Shown here: in pieces, positions 1 through 9,523 of the stretch
How the letters are laid out: each line of letters opens with the position of its first letter
How positions within the stretch are numbered: the stretch's first letter is position 1
Source of the DNA: Viridibacterium sp047600765
GTDB lineage: Bacteria; Pseudomonadota; Gammaproteobacteria; Burkholderiales; Rhodocyclaceae
Direction: 5' to 3'
Length of the DNA stretch: 64,000 bases
NCBI GenBank assembly: GCA_047600765.1
Contig: JASGKF010000002.1
Span: forward strand, 248,001-312,000
Translations under genes and position numbers: made by a program
The notes under the pieces: model-generated
Database searches by the model: none
What the model was told of the DNA's origin: nothing
The model's input: the letters and a program-made list of their open reading frames with translations, nothing else

Positions 1-836
1 GCACGGAATCGCGCAGCGACCTGTTTGCGTTGGGCGTGATGCTTTACGAGTTGGCCACCGGCGAGCTGCCCTACGGTGCGCCGACCAGTCTGTCCGGCAT
101 GCGCCGCCGTCTGCATGTGCAGCCCTTGCCGCCGCGTGCACTAAGGGCGGATCTGCCGCCGGCCATGCAGGAAGCCATCCTGCGTTGCCTCGAGATCGAA
201 CCGGCGAAGCGTTACCGCAGCGGCCATGATCTGGCGGCCGATCTGCAGCATCCTGAACGCATGCAGCTTGGCGAGCGTGCGCATCGCAGCGCACGCGATG
301 GCGTACTCCAGCGCATCAGGCGCTGGTTTGTCGGCGTGGGGCTGGAGCCGTCGCGCATGCAGACCGCCCCGGCGATGGCCGGTGCAGGGCAGGTGCCCAT
401 CGTGCTGGTGTCGGTCGCCATCAATCACACCAACGCGCAGACACATGCCGCGCTGCGTCGGGAGGCCGAACGTCTGGCGCGTACCCGGCCCGAAGCACGC
501 CTGGCCTTCGTCACTGTCGTGCGGCCGCCACCGGCGATGGGCGTGGCCGATGACAAGCGCAGCGCGCCACGCGAGCATTTGCGCGTGCTGGTCGAGTTGC
601 GTAGCTGGGCCGCCGGGATTGACGTGGATCCGGCGCGCGTGACTTGCCATGTCATCGAGGGCAGCGATCCGGCCGAGGCAGTGCTCGACTACGTGCGCAG
701 CAATCACGTTGACACCTTGTTGCTGGGCGCACCACCTGCCAGTCTGGCGGACAGCCGCTTGCTGCAACCGGTGGCTGTTCGCATTGCCTTGCAAGCCCCT
801 TGCACGGTGGTCATCGCGCGCGTGCCGCAAGGATGA
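1..836 (+). CDS. Ser/Thr protein kinase-UspA fusion, C-terminal part (5' truncated)
   Basis: The reading frame is open from the left edge, so only the C-terminal part of the gene is present. The first residues (SDLFALGVMLYELATGELPYG) match the late subdomains (IX onward) of a bacterial eukaryotic-type Ser/Thr kinase, ending near residue 85 of what is visible. After a short basic linker, roughly the last 150 residues resemble a universal stress protein (UspA) fold: an IVLVSVAIN strand, an LLLGAP turn and a final CTVVIARV strand. The glycine-rich ATP signature usual in ATP-binding UspA proteins is not clear. A kinase fused to a UspA domain suggests a stress- or nucleotide-sensing cytoplasmic kinase. 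The catalytic loop lies outside the window, so activity cannot be judged. The TTG at 30 is inside the kinase domain and is not the start. Confidence 0.8.
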   Translation, partial: TESRSDLFALGVMLYELATGELPYGAPTSLSGMRRRLHVQPLPPRALRADLPPAMQEAILRCLEIEPAKRYRSGHDLAADLQHPERMQLGERAHRSARDGVLQRIRRWFVGVGLEPSRMQTAPAMAGAGQVPIVLVSVAINHTNAQTHAALRREAERLARTRPEARLAFVTVVRPPPAMGVADDKRSAPREHLRVLVELRSWAAGIDVDPARVTCHVIEGSDPAEAVLDYVRSNHVDTLLLGAPPASLADSRLLQPVAVRIALQAPCTVVIARVPQG

Positions 837-923
837 AGACGGGGGTTTTTCTCAGCCAGAGGCACGCGGGCTGCGTGCTACACTGGCCGCCGCTTTCGCC
901 CCTCTGACCTGGTCACGGACTGC

Positions 924-1610
924 ATGCGCATCCTGATTGCTGAAGATGACGAACTCATCGCCGATGCGCTGAGCCGCGCGCTCAAGCGCGCTGGCTACGC
1001 GGTGGATCATGCTGCCACGGGCAGCGAGGCCGACGCCGCGCTGGCGTCACAAACCTACGACCTGCTGGTGCTCGACCTGGGCTTGCCGCGCATGTCTGGC
1101 CTCGAGGTGTTGCAGCGTCTGCGGGCACGCAAGTTGACCTGTCCGGTGCTCATCCTGACCGCACGCGATGCCGTGCAGGATCGCGTCAGCGGCCTCGATG
1201 CCGGCGCCGACGATTACCTCACCAAACCTTTTGCCCTGCCCGAGCTGGAAGCGCGCGTGCGCGCCTTGACGCGCCGTGGAACGGGGCAGTCGCGCGTCGT
1301 CACGTTCGGCGCCCTGCAATACGATCAGGCCGATCGCTCGGTCACGGTGGAGGGGCATGCGCTGGACCTTTCCGCACGTGAAGCCGGCGTGCTGGAAGTG
1401 CTGTTGCTGCGTGCAGGCCGGCTGGTGAGCAAGGACCACCTTGTGGATCATCTCTGTGGCTGGGGCGAGGAAGTGTCGCTGAATGCCATCGAGGTCTACG
1501 TGCATCGCTTGCGCAAGAAGCTGGAGCACAGCGGCCTGAAGATCGCGACCGTGCGCGGCCTGGGTTATTGCCTGGAAAAACCCGATGCGGCTGTCCCGCC
1601 TGCTGCGTAG
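924..1610 (+). CDS. OmpR/PhoB-family response regulator (TctD-like)
   Basis: A 228-residue DNA-binding response regulator. The receiver domain occupies about residues 1-115, with the acidic pocket EDD at 8-10, phosphoacceptor D51 in LVLDLGLP, the LTAR switch region and the conserved Lys in YLTKPF. A winged-helix Trans_reg_C domain follows (about 125-220, with VYVHRLRKKLE and VRGLGYCLE). The next gene, a TctE-like sensor kinase, starts inside its last 26 bases, so the two are translationally coupled and very likely cognate. The family usually controls uptake or envelope genes, and the target here is not evident. ATG at 924 gives the standard N-terminus MRILIAEDD. Confidence 0.93.
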   Translation: MRILIAEDDELIADALSRALKRAGYAVDHAATGSEADAALASQTYDLLVLDLGLPRMSGLEVLQRLRARKLTCPVLILTARDAVQDRVSGLDAGADDYLTKPFALPELEARVRALTRRGTGQSRVVTFGALQYDQADRSVTVEGHALDLSAREAGVLEVLLLRAGRLVSKDHLVDHLCGWGEEVSLNAIEVYVHRLRKKLEHSGLKIATVRGLGYCLEKPDAAVPPAA

Positions 1611-3066
1611 GCTGAGGGGCAAGCGCAGCGACACGCTGGCACCCGGAGCGTCGTATTCGCTGTTCGGCGAGATCCTCGACTGGATGCTGGCGCCGCTGCT
1701 GTTCCTGTGGCCCATCTCCATCATCCTGACCTACGACGTCGCGACGCATATAGCCAACCAGCCTTATGACCAGGCGCTGGCCGACCAGGTGCGCGCCATC
1801 TCACGGCAGATCCGCAGCTCGGCCGATGGCGGTATCAGCATCGACCTCTCATCGTCGGCGAGCCGCCTGTTGCGCTCCGACACCGAGGACACGGTCTACT
1901 ACCAGGTCGTTTCGCCACAAGGCCGTCTGCTGGCTGGCGACCCTGAAGTACCCGCGCCTGAAACTTCCGAGTTGAAGGTGGGCGAGATCCACTTCCACGA
2001 TGCCGACATCCAGGGCGAGGGCATCCGCGTGGCGAGCCTGCTGGTCGAGCCGGGGCCGGCTGTGTCCGGACTGGTGACCGTGCAGGTGGCCGAAACGCGC
2101 AACAAGCGCAGCACGCTGTCTTCGCGCATCGTGTCGGGTGTGCTGCTGCCGCAATTCGCCATCATTCCGCTGGCGGTGCTGCTGGTGTGGTTCGGCCTGT
2201 CGCGCGGCATTGCGCCGCTGGGTGAGTTGCAGGGCCTGATCCGTGCGCGGCGTCCCGGTGACCTCTCGCCCATTGCACCCGGTAGCGTGCCTGAGGAAGT
2301 GCGCCCCCTGATCGTGGCTTTCAACGACATGATGGAGCGCCTCGACACCTTGCTGCACGCGCAGCAACACTTCATTGCCGACGCGGCGCACCAGATGCGC
2401 ACGCCGCTCGCCGGGCTCAAGATGCAGATCGAGCTGGCCGCGCAGGAGCGCGATCCCGAGCAGATCCGCGCCGCCATGCAGCGCGCGCTGAGTGGTGCCG
2501 AGCGCGCGGCACGTCTCATCAACCAGCTGCTGTCGCTGGCGCGCGCCGACGCCAGCTCGGAGAACGTGCACAGCTTTGCCGAGGTGGACCTGGTCGGGCT
2601 GGTGCGCGAGATCGTCGCTGCCAGCGTGCCGCTGGCCCTGCGCTCGGGCCTCGATATCGGTGTCGAGGCTGGCGGCGAGACACTTTTGCTGCAAGGCAAC
2701 GACATCTTGCTTGGCGAGCTGGTCAGCAACCTCGTCGACAACGCCATCCAGTACACCCCGGCAGGTGGTCAGATCACGGTCAGCGTGAATCGTCAGGCGA
2801 CGGGGCTGCTGCTGGCCGTTGTCGACAATGGCCCTGGTATCGCTGCGGCCGAACGCGAACGCGTATTCCAGCGCTTCTACCGCGTCATGGGCGCCCGGGC
2901 CGGCGGTAGCGGGCTGGGACTGGCCATCGTCAGCGAAGTGGCCGAGATCCACGCCGCCACCGTCACGCTGGCAGACAACCCGGCCGGGCGCGGGTTGCGT
3001 GTCGAAGTGTTGTTCCCCTTGCACAGCGCAGGAACAGAGGGCGATCCCGCCGCATATGCGTCGTGA
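1585..3066 (+). CDS. TctE-like sensor histidine kinase
   Basis: A 493-residue inner-membrane histidine kinase. The first membrane helix is around residues 34-50, followed by a periplasmic 2CSK_N-type sensor region as in TctE. The second helix is around 185-205, then HAMP, a HisKA domain with phospho-acceptor H269 in DAAHQMRTPL, and a HATPase_c domain with the N box (NLVDNAIQYTP), G1 (DNGPGI) and G2 (GGSGLGLAIV). It overlaps the response regulator by 26 bases and should phosphorylate it. TctE relatives respond to tricarboxylates, but the ligand here cannot be read from the sequence. An arginine-rich cytoplasmic N-terminus precedes the first helix. Confidence 0.92.
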   Translation: MRLSRLLRRLRGKRSDTLAPGASYSLFGEILDWMLAPLLFLWPISIILTYDVATHIANQPYDQALADQVRAISRQIRSSADGGISIDLSSSASRLLRSDTEDTVYYQVVSPQGRLLAGDPEVPAPETSELKVGEIHFHDADIQGEGIRVASLLVEPGPAVSGLVTVQVAETRNKRSTLSSRIVSGVLLPQFAIIPLAVLLVWFGLSRGIAPLGELQGLIRARRPGDLSPIAPGSVPEEVRPLIVAFNDMMERLDTLLHAQQHFIADAAHQMRTPLAGLKMQIELAAQERDPEQIRAAMQRALSGAERAARLINQLLSLARADASSENVHSFAEVDLVGLVREIVAASVPLALRSGLDIGVEAGGETLLLQGNDILLGELVSNLVDNAIQYTPAGGQITVSVNRQATGLLLAVVDNGPGIAAAERERVFQRFYRVMGARAGGSGLGLAIVSEVAEIHAATVTLADNPAGRGLRVEVLFPLHSAGTEGDPAAYAS

Positions 3067-3242
3067 CAAGGTGACGGGCTGCCGCGATAATCGCGACTCC
3101 CCCAGCAAGCCGTCATGCGGCGCGCCACGATTTTGACAACAAGTCGGCAACGCACCATGTTTCTTCCTCCTACGACCCGGTCTCTCGCGGGTCAGGCCTC
3201 CCGACGCGGCTTTTTCCAGCGCGTATCGTCTGGCGCAGCAGC

Positions 3243-3728
3243 ATGAGTCATTCAAGTACGCAGACCCTGCGCCGTTCACTAGGTATGTTCGCTACGGGTG
3301 TCACGGTGGTGACTACGCGTGATGCCGAAGGCAAGCCGGTCGGGTTGACCGTCAACTCCTTCAACTCGGTGTCGCTCGATCCGCCGCTGATTGTCTGGAG
3401 CCTGTCGTCGTCGCTGCCTGTCCGCCCGGTGTTCGAAGCCTGTACGCATTACGCGGTGAACGTGTTGGCGGCCGATCAGGAGGCGGTGTCGCGGCAGTTC
3501 GCGAGTCGCAAGCCGGACCGTTTTGCCGGCATGGACTGGCACCCGGGTGAACACGATGTGCCTTTGTTGAACGGATGCTGTGCCAACTTCGTGCTGCGGA
3601 ACACCCATATGCAGCCCGGCGGAGACCACGTCGTGTTCATCAGTGAAGTGTTGTGGTTTACCCGGAGCGAGCGTGATCCCTTGCTCTATTTTGGCGGTGC
3701 ATACCGCTGCCTTTCTCCACTTGCCTGA
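3243..3728 (+). CDS. Flavin reductase-like domain protein
   Basis: A 161-residue protein of the flavin reductase-like family (HpaC/NtaB type). These enzymes reduce FMN or FAD with NAD(P)H to feed two-component monooxygenases. Visible signatures are MFATGVTVVTT near the N-terminus, TVNSFNSVSLDPPL for flavin phosphate binding, and GGDHVVFISEV near the C-terminus. The length is normal for the family. No monooxygenase partner lies nearby, so its physiological partner is unknown. It stands alone in a 176-bp upstream and 55-bp downstream gap. ATG at 3243 is the first start that leaves the domain complete. Confidence 0.88.
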   Translation: MSHSSTQTLRRSLGMFATGVTVVTTRDAEGKPVGLTVNSFNSVSLDPPLIVWSLSSSLPVRPVFEACTHYAVNVLAADQEAVSRQFASRKPDRFAGMDWHPGEHDVPLLNGCCANFVLRNTHMQPGGDHVVFISEVLWFTRSERDPLLYFGGAYRCLSPLA

Positions 3729-3783
3729 CAGATGTTCATGGCATCATGCGGAGCGATGATGACGGGGGCGAGCCGTCGCTGAT

Positions 3784-6048
3784 ATGGGCGACAGGACGTT
3801 CGAACGGACCCACATGGCGACAGCGGGGAAGACTTCGGGGATGGACGACGACACCCTCTATTTTGCAGAGGATGATGCGCCGCGCGAGCACGCGACGGTG
3901 GCATCGCTTTGCTGGCGGGTACTGGTCGTCGATGATGACCCCGACGTACACGCCGCGACCGATTTCGCGCTGCGCGATGTGCGCATCCTCGACCGCCCGA
4001 TAGAGCTGCTGAGCGCCCGTTCTGCAGCTGAAGCCCGTGACGTCATGACGCGCGAGCGTGACATCGCCGTCGTGCTGCTCGACGTCGTGATGGAGTCTGA
4101 CGACGCCGGTCTGCGCCTCGTCAAGGTGATTCGCGACGAGCTGCGCCTCAGCGAGATGCGCATCGTGCTGCGCACCGGCCAGCCGGGCTACGCACCCGAA
4201 ATCCAGGCGATCCGCGATTACGACATCAACGACTACAAGACCAAGTCGGAACTGACGCGTACCAAACTGTTCACCGCGCTGACGGCAGCGATCCGCTCCT
4301 ATCAGCAGATTCGTGCGATCAACACCAACCGCAGCGCACTCGATCAGCTGGTGCGTGCGATCAACCAGCTATCACCCAAGATGAGTGCCGAGGCTTTCGC
4401 CCAGGAAGCCCTGGTGCGCCTCGCCAGCGCCCTTGGCTTGCTGCCGGGGCAGGGCATCGTTTGCTTGCGCTACGGGGCGGATGACGCCGGACAAAGCGCG
4501 CAAGTGCTGGCTGCCTGGGGCAATCATGCGGATGAAGTCGGACGACGCCTGACCGAACTGAACGACAAGGACATGCAGAAGGCTTTGCAACTCGCCATGT
4601 CGCAAGGCGAGTCCGTCAGTGGCGAGTTGTGCGTGTCGCGTTTCAGGGGGCAGCGCAATCGGCTGCTGGTGGGCTTGCAGCAGAGCGTGTTGGCAGACGA
4701 TGACCGTCGTCGCCTTTTCGAGCTGTTTTGCGGTCACCTGGTGATCGGGCTGGACAACGTCAACATGCTGGAGAACCTGCGTGGGCAGGCCTTCACCGAT
4801 TCGCTGACCGGCTTGCCCAATCGCGCCAGCCTCATCGACATGCTCGATGCCCAGCTGGCGGCCAGCGACTGCGCGCGTTATACGCTGGCCCTGATCGACA
4901 TCGATCACTTTGCCGAAGCCAACGACGCACTCGGCCATGCCTTTGGCGACGAGTTGCTGCGCGCCGTGGCGCATCGCCTGTCGGCTGCGCTGGACAGCGA
5001 CTGTCGGCTGGCGCGTATTTCCGGTGACACCTTTGCAGCGCTGGGGGTATCCGAGCGCCTGATGCCGGCCATGCTGTTGACGCTGTTTGCTGCGCCCTTC
5101 GTCATCGAGGGCCAGGACATGATGCTGACCGTGACCCTGGGCATCGCGCACCTTGCGGATATCGACGGTAACGGTGTCGATGCGCTGAAGGGCGCCAGTC
5201 TTGCCCTGCGACGCGCCAAGATGGGCGCGCGTGGCGAGTTCAGTTTCTATTCGCGCGAGATGGCCGTCAACATCCGCGAGCGGGTGCGCCTGCTGCAGTC
5301 GCTGCGCCACGCCATCGAGCGTCAACGCCTGTTCCTCGTCTATCAACCGCAGATCAACCTGCGCACCGGCAAGACCTGCGGGCTCGAAGCCCTGCTGCGC
5401 TGGCGTGGTGATGATGGTCAGCTGATTCCGCCCGACCGCTTCATCCCCATCGCTGAACACTCGGGCCTCATCATCAGTGTCGGCGAATGGGTCATGCGCA
5501 TGGCCTGTTTCCAGCAGGCGGAGCTGGCGCGTCATGGCTATGGTGGTCTGCGCATGGCGATCAACGTGTCGGTGACGCAGTTGCGCCATCCGCGCTTCCT
5601 CAGCGCCTTCCGCACCGCGCTGGAAGACAGTGGCGTCAATCCCTCCTGCATTGAGCTGGAGATCACCGAGTCGGTGGCCATGCTCGAAGCTGACTTCCTC
5701 GGCCACATGTTCGAGCAGATCAAGGCGCTGGGCGTGCAGATTGCGCTCGATGATTTCGGCACCGGCTTCTCGTCCCTGTCCTACCTGCAGCGCCTCAGCG
5801 TCAATCGTCTCAAGATTGATCGCAGCTTCATCAACGACGTGTCGTCGTCGGGGGCGGCAAAACACATTCCTGCGCTGGTCGTACAGCTGGGCCAGACGCT
5901 GGGCCTGGCCGTGATTGCCGAGGGCGTCGAGGTGCAGGAGCAGGCCGATGTGCTCCTGAAGATGGGCTGCGACGAAGCGCAGGGTTATCTGTTCGCCCGT
6001 CCGATGGAAGTGCCGCAGCTTCTTGAATGGCTCGCGGCGCGCAGCTGA
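3784..6048 (+). CDS. REC-DUF3369-GGDEF(degenerate)-EAL c-di-GMP phosphodiesterase
   Basis: A 754-residue cytoplasmic response-regulator output protein. The receiver domain (about residues 45-170) has VDDD at 49-52, phosphoacceptor D100 and a conserved Lys in YKTKSELT. A DUF3369 sensor region follows (about 175-320), then a GGDEF domain and an EAL domain (about 500-750). The GGDEF active-site motif reads SGDTF at 413-417, so diguanylate cyclase activity is probably lost. The EAL domain keeps E535 in EALLRW, NVSVTQL, ITES, DDFGTG, KIDRSFI, AEGVE and QGYLFARP, so phosphodiesterase activity is expected. The downstream kinase gene is adjacent and probably phosphorylates the REC domain. In-frame ATGs at 3814 and 3841 are alternative starts. 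Confidence 0.92.
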   Translation: MGDRTFERTHMATAGKTSGMDDDTLYFAEDDAPREHATVASLCWRVLVVDDDPDVHAATDFALRDVRILDRPIELLSARSAAEARDVMTRERDIAVVLLDVVMESDDAGLRLVKVIRDELRLSEMRIVLRTGQPGYAPEIQAIRDYDINDYKTKSELTRTKLFTALTAAIRSYQQIRAINTNRSALDQLVRAINQLSPKMSAEAFAQEALVRLASALGLLPGQGIVCLRYGADDAGQSAQVLAAWGNHADEVGRRLTELNDKDMQKALQLAMSQGESVSGELCVSRFRGQRNRLLVGLQQSVLADDDRRRLFELFCGHLVIGLDNVNMLENLRGQAFTDSLTGLPNRASLIDMLDAQLAASDCARYTLALIDIDHFAEANDALGHAFGDELLRAVAHRLSAALDSDCRLARISGDTFAALGVSERLMPAMLLTLFAAPFVIEGQDMMLTVTLGIAHLADIDGNGVDALKGASLALRRAKMGARGEFSFYSREMAVNIRERVRLLQSLRHAIERQRLFLVYQPQINLRTGKTCGLEALLRWRGDDGQLIPPDRFIPIAEHSGLIISVGEWVMRMACFQQAELARHGYGGLRMAINVSVTQLRHPRFLSAFRTALEDSGVNPSCIELEITESVAMLEADFLGHMFEQIKALGVQIALDDFGTGFSSLSYLQRLSVNRLKIDRSFINDVSSSGAAKHIPALVVQLGQTLGLAVIAEGVEVQEQADVLLKMGCDEAQGYLFARPMEVPQLLEWLAARS

Positions 6049-6058
6049 GAGGCCAGAC

Positions 6059-8050
6059 GTGACGACTTCGCTGAGCGGCCTGACCGTGCGACGCGCGATG
6101 ATCATCGCCGTGCTGGTTGGCGTCATGCTGCCAGCGATGCTGGTCGGTGCCTACCAGGCGCGCGTGCTGTTCGACAGTCTGCAATCCAACGTCAAAGCCT
6201 TCCTCGCTCGCGAGGGCAGCATCGTCGCCCTGGGCGTGCGCGAGAGTCTCTGGGCGCTTGATGTAGAGAGCGCGCGCACACTGGTTGAAGCCGTGGCCGA
6301 TGATCCCGCCATCGTGAGTATCGAGGTGCGCGATCTGCAGCACGGGCGCTTTGTGTCGGCTGAGCGCGACGAGCACCGCAGCAGCGCGGGTGAGCACGTC
6401 ATCGAAGTGCCGGTGACCTACCGTAGCGAGCAGATCGGCACCGTGCATCTGCGTGTCACCGAAGCGCGCTTCATGCAGGAGTTGCGCGCCCAGCTGATGA
6501 CACTGGGGGGATTGCTGCTGGTGCAGATGGCGGGCAGCGTGCTGCTGATCCTCGTGGTGTTGCATCAGCGCATTTCGTTTCCCCTTGGGCGTCTCGTCGA
6601 AGATGCCCAGCGCCTGGCGACCGGTGATCTCGATGAATCGATCCAGTCCCTGCGCGACGATGAAATCGGGCGCGTGCAGACTCAGCTGGAATCCACGCGC
6701 AAGGCCTTGCGTGGCCTGATCGTCTCGCTGGAGCAGAAGAACGTGGCACTGGAGCAGGATTTGCGCGTGCGCGAACGCGTGCAGACGGCCCTGCGCAACA
6801 GCGAACAGAAGTTCTCGTCGCTATTCCAGGATGCGCCCATCCCGCTGGCACTGCTGCGGCGTAGCGATGGCGTCTATCTCGACGTCAATGCGGCGATGGC
6901 GACCGAGCTGGGCTTCCGGCCCGACGAGATGATCAATCGCACGGCCGAGCAGCTCAGTCTGTATGCCGATCCGACGGAGCGTCAGCGCGTGTTCGATCTG
7001 CTCGAAGTGCAGGGCCTCGTCGACGAGCACGAGATCCGCATGCAGACGCGCGAAGGCCAGGTGCTGGACATCCAGCTGCACATGCGCCTCGTGCAGACCA
7101 GCGAACCCTGCATCCTCGTGGCACTGGTCAACATCTCGCCGCTGCGCTCGGCACAGCGCAAGGTCGAAGAACTCAACCTTTCGCTGGAGCGTCGCGTCAT
7201 CGAGCGCACCCGTGCGCTCGCCGATACCAACCACGAACTGGAAAGCGCGCTCGATCGCCTGCAGCGCACGCACAACGAACTGGTGCAGTCCGAGAAGCTC
7301 GCGGCACTGGGCTCGCTGGTGGCAGGCGTGTCACACGAACTGAATACGCCCATTGGCAATAGCCTGATGGTGTCGAGCACGCTGCGCGATCTCGGCCGCG
7401 AATTCCGTGTACAGATGGAAGCCGGCCTCAAGCGCTCGGCGCTCGAGCGCTTCGTGTCCGAGACCGAGGCGGCGGCCGACATCCTGACGCGCAATCTGGG
7501 TGTGGCCGGTGAGCTGATTGCCAGCTTCAAGCAGGTGGCGGTGGACCAGACCAGTTCGCAGCGTCGTCGCTTCTCCTTGCGTGAGGTGGTGCGCGAGATC
7601 GTCCTCACGGCGCAACCTGCGTTCCGCAAGACGCCTTACGTGATCGAAGAAAACATTCCCGTCGAAATCTGGATGGACAGTTTTCCGGGCCCCTTCGGTC
7701 AGGTGGTGACCAACCTGCTCAACAACACCTTGCTGCATGCCTTCGAGGGCCGCGAGACCGGTAAGGTCGTACTCGAAGCGCGCGAAGAAGCGGGGCAGGT
7801 GGTGTTCTCCTGTACCGATGACGGCATCGGCATCGAGGCGGCGAATCTGGGCAAGATCTTTGATCCCTTCTTCACCACCAAGCTGGGCAAGAAGGGGACC
7901 GGGCTCGGGCTCAATATCGTGCACAACATCGTGACCGGTGTGCTCGGCGGCGAAATCCAGGTACACAGCGAGCTGGGGGCCGGCACCTGCTTCACGCTGC
8001 TGCTGCCGGTGCTGGCGCCGGTCAAGCGCGAATCCGAGCGTCCGGAGTAA
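6059..8050 (+). CDS. PAS-containing membrane sensor histidine kinase
   Basis: A histidine kinase of about 663 residues. It has a membrane helix near the N-terminus, a periplasmic domain, a second helix around residues 155-175, HAMP, a PAS domain (about 250-360), a coiled coil, a HisKA domain with H426 in GVSHELNTPIG, and a HATPase_c domain with NLLNNTLLHAF, DDGIGI and GTGLGLNIV. The chosen start is GTG 6059, with AGAGG about seven bases upstream; a TTG at 6023 would add 12 residues overlapping the previous gene. It follows the REC-EAL gene by only ten bases, so the pair probably forms a sensor kinase to c-di-GMP phosphodiesterase pathway. It converges end to end with the next minus-strand gene. 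Confidence 0.9.
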   Translation: MTTSLSGLTVRRAMIIAVLVGVMLPAMLVGAYQARVLFDSLQSNVKAFLAREGSIVALGVRESLWALDVESARTLVEAVADDPAIVSIEVRDLQHGRFVSAERDEHRSSAGEHVIEVPVTYRSEQIGTVHLRVTEARFMQELRAQLMTLGGLLLVQMAGSVLLILVVLHQRISFPLGRLVEDAQRLATGDLDESIQSLRDDEIGRVQTQLESTRKALRGLIVSLEQKNVALEQDLRVRERVQTALRNSEQKFSSLFQDAPIPLALLRRSDGVYLDVNAAMATELGFRPDEMINRTAEQLSLYADPTERQRVFDLLEVQGLVDEHEIRMQTREGQVLDIQLHMRLVQTSEPCILVALVNISPLRSAQRKVEELNLSLERRVIERTRALADTNHELESALDRLQRTHNELVQSEKLAALGSLVAGVSHELNTPIGNSLMVSSTLRDLGREFRVQMEAGLKRSALERFVSETEAAADILTRNLGVAGELIASFKQVAVDQTSSQRRRFSLREVVREIVLTAQPAFRKTPYVIEENIPVEIWMDSFPGPFGQVVTNLLNNTLLHAFEGRETGKVVLEAREEAGQVVFSCTDDGIGIEAANLGKIFDPFFTTKLGKKGTGLGLNIVHNIVTGVLGGEIQVHSELGAGTCFTLLLPVLAPVKRESERPE

Positions 8051-9436
8051 TCACGCCTGGTTCACGGAGCCGAGCCGTTCCTGCGCACCAGGTTGTGCGA
8101 GCCAGCGTTGCAAGAGCCTATAGATTTCGGCATCGAAACGGCGTGGTACTTCTGCTGCCAGCGCAATGGCTTCACCGTGTTGCGCCCGGGAGCCGAGATA
8201 GCACCAGCGGTCGAAGACGTGGAAGGCCTCGCGTGCGGCCTCCGCGTGGAATTCGTGCACGACTACCGCAGCCCCCGTGGGCCACTCACGCAGACGCAGG
8301 CTGTGCAAGGCGTCGCGCAATCGTTTGTCATGATCTGCCGGGCTTTCCATTCCCTTGCAGACGCCGCGGCACTTGCCCAGGGCGCTGGCGTGGCAGCCGC
8401 CCTTGCCGCGTTCCAGCCCGAGACGGCGCGGGCACAGCTGGTGTTTCGCACTCAGCTCGCGTAGCAGCTTCTGCGCTTCCAGTGGGCCGCGCAGGCAGCC
8501 GAAAACGTCGTGCCAGTCTGCCGGATCGCTGCCCTGCAGATCGCGCAGCGACATGATCGCGGTGTCGGAGGGCACGGCGCAGTCGAGTTGCCAGCCCCAT
8601 GCCGCCTGCTGACGCTTGTTCGCGGCTTCGTTCTGCAGCACCTGTAGTTCGAGCAGGCCAGTGTCCAGCTCGCCAGCCGATGGCAGGGTGTCAACGGCGG
8701 CAACGCCCTTGGCGCGGCTGCGCAGGCGTGGGTTGTCCTTGTTCGTGAAGATGCCCAGCACTTCACTGCGCAGATTGCGGGCCCGGCCGATTTCCAGCGG
8801 ATGTCCCTGTGCATTGCGCAGCACGTAAACGCCGGGGGCTTCGGGCAGGGCTTCCAGATCGCCGGCAGGCAGGCGGGTCTGTGGCGTTGTGGATAGGGCG
8901 CGTTGCCAGGCGCGCTCGGTCTGCGTCGCGTCGTGGGCTGTCCGGCTGTCCTGCAGGAACTGCCAGACCACCTGGGCATCGTCGAGTGCGCGATGGCGCG
9001 AGGCGATGGTGTAGCCGTGACGCTCGATGATGGCGTCCAGGCCATGACGTGCGAACTGCGGATACAGTGCGCGCGAGAACTTCACCGAGCAAAGCGTGGG
9101 CTGGTGGAAGGCCTGACCTTCACGCTCGAAGGCGGCACGCAGGAAGTTGTAGTCGAAGCGCACGTTGTGCGCGACGAACACGGCGCCGTCGAGACGCTGG
9201 CGGACTGCATCGGCGAGTTCGCCAAAGCCCGGTGCATCGGCCACCATGTCGTCGGTGATGCCGATCAGCTCCTGGATGCGATACGGGATGGGCACACCGG
9301 GATTGACCAGGGTGCTCCACTGCTCCAGCAGCGTGTCGCCCTCGGTGATGAGGATGGCGATCTCGGTGATTCGGTCTCGTGTGGGATCTGCGCCGGTGGT
9401 TTCGAGGTCCACGATGGCGAGGCGGGGATACTGCAT
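8051..9436 (-). CDS. DnaQ-type 3'-5' exonuclease fused to a GIY-YIG/UvrC-like region
   Basis: A 461-residue fusion. Residues 1-170 form a DEDDh exonuclease like DNA polymerase III epsilon: VDLETTG with D and E, HNVRFDYNF, and HRALDDAQ. From about residue 195 there is a GIY-YIG region as in UvrC and Cho (GVYVLRN, EIGRARNLRSEV, LLELQVLQNE) and then a UvrC-like cysteine cluster (CPRRLGLERGKGGC, KCRGVC). The YIG motif reads EIG, so the second tyrosine is missing, but the motif Arg and the later Glu appear present. Such DnaQ/Cho fusions are usually annotated as epsilon-like, though they are probably repair nucleases and not the replicative proofreader. It is the last gene of the yicC-gmk-rpoZ-spoT run. 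Confidence 0.88.
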   Translation of the reverse strand: MQYPRLAIVDLETTGADPTRDRITEIAILITEGDTLLEQWSTLVNPGVPIPYRIQELIGITDDMVADAPGFGELADAVRQRLDGAVFVAHNVRFDYNFLRAAFEREGQAFHQPTLCSVKFSRALYPQFARHGLDAIIERHGYTIASRHRALDDAQVVWQFLQDSRTAHDATQTERAWQRALSTTPQTRLPAGDLEALPEAPGVYVLRNAQGHPLEIGRARNLRSEVLGIFTNKDNPRLRSRAKGVAAVDTLPSAGELDTGLLELQVLQNEAANKRQQAAWGWQLDCAVPSDTAIMSLRDLQGSDPADWHDVFGCLRGPLEAQKLLRELSAKHQLCPRRLGLERGKGGCHASALGKCRGVCKGMESPADHDKRLRDALHSLRLREWPTGAAVVVHEFHAEAAREAFHVFDRWCYLGSRAQHGEAIALAAEVPRRFDAEIYRLLQRWLAQPGAQERLGSVNQA

Positions 9437-9523
9437 CGGACGTACCGGAATGACGGGGACGAGAGGGAGGCTGCGACCGGCTTGTAGCGGGCCGTCAGCT
9501 CCACATTAGGCGCAAGCGCGCGC

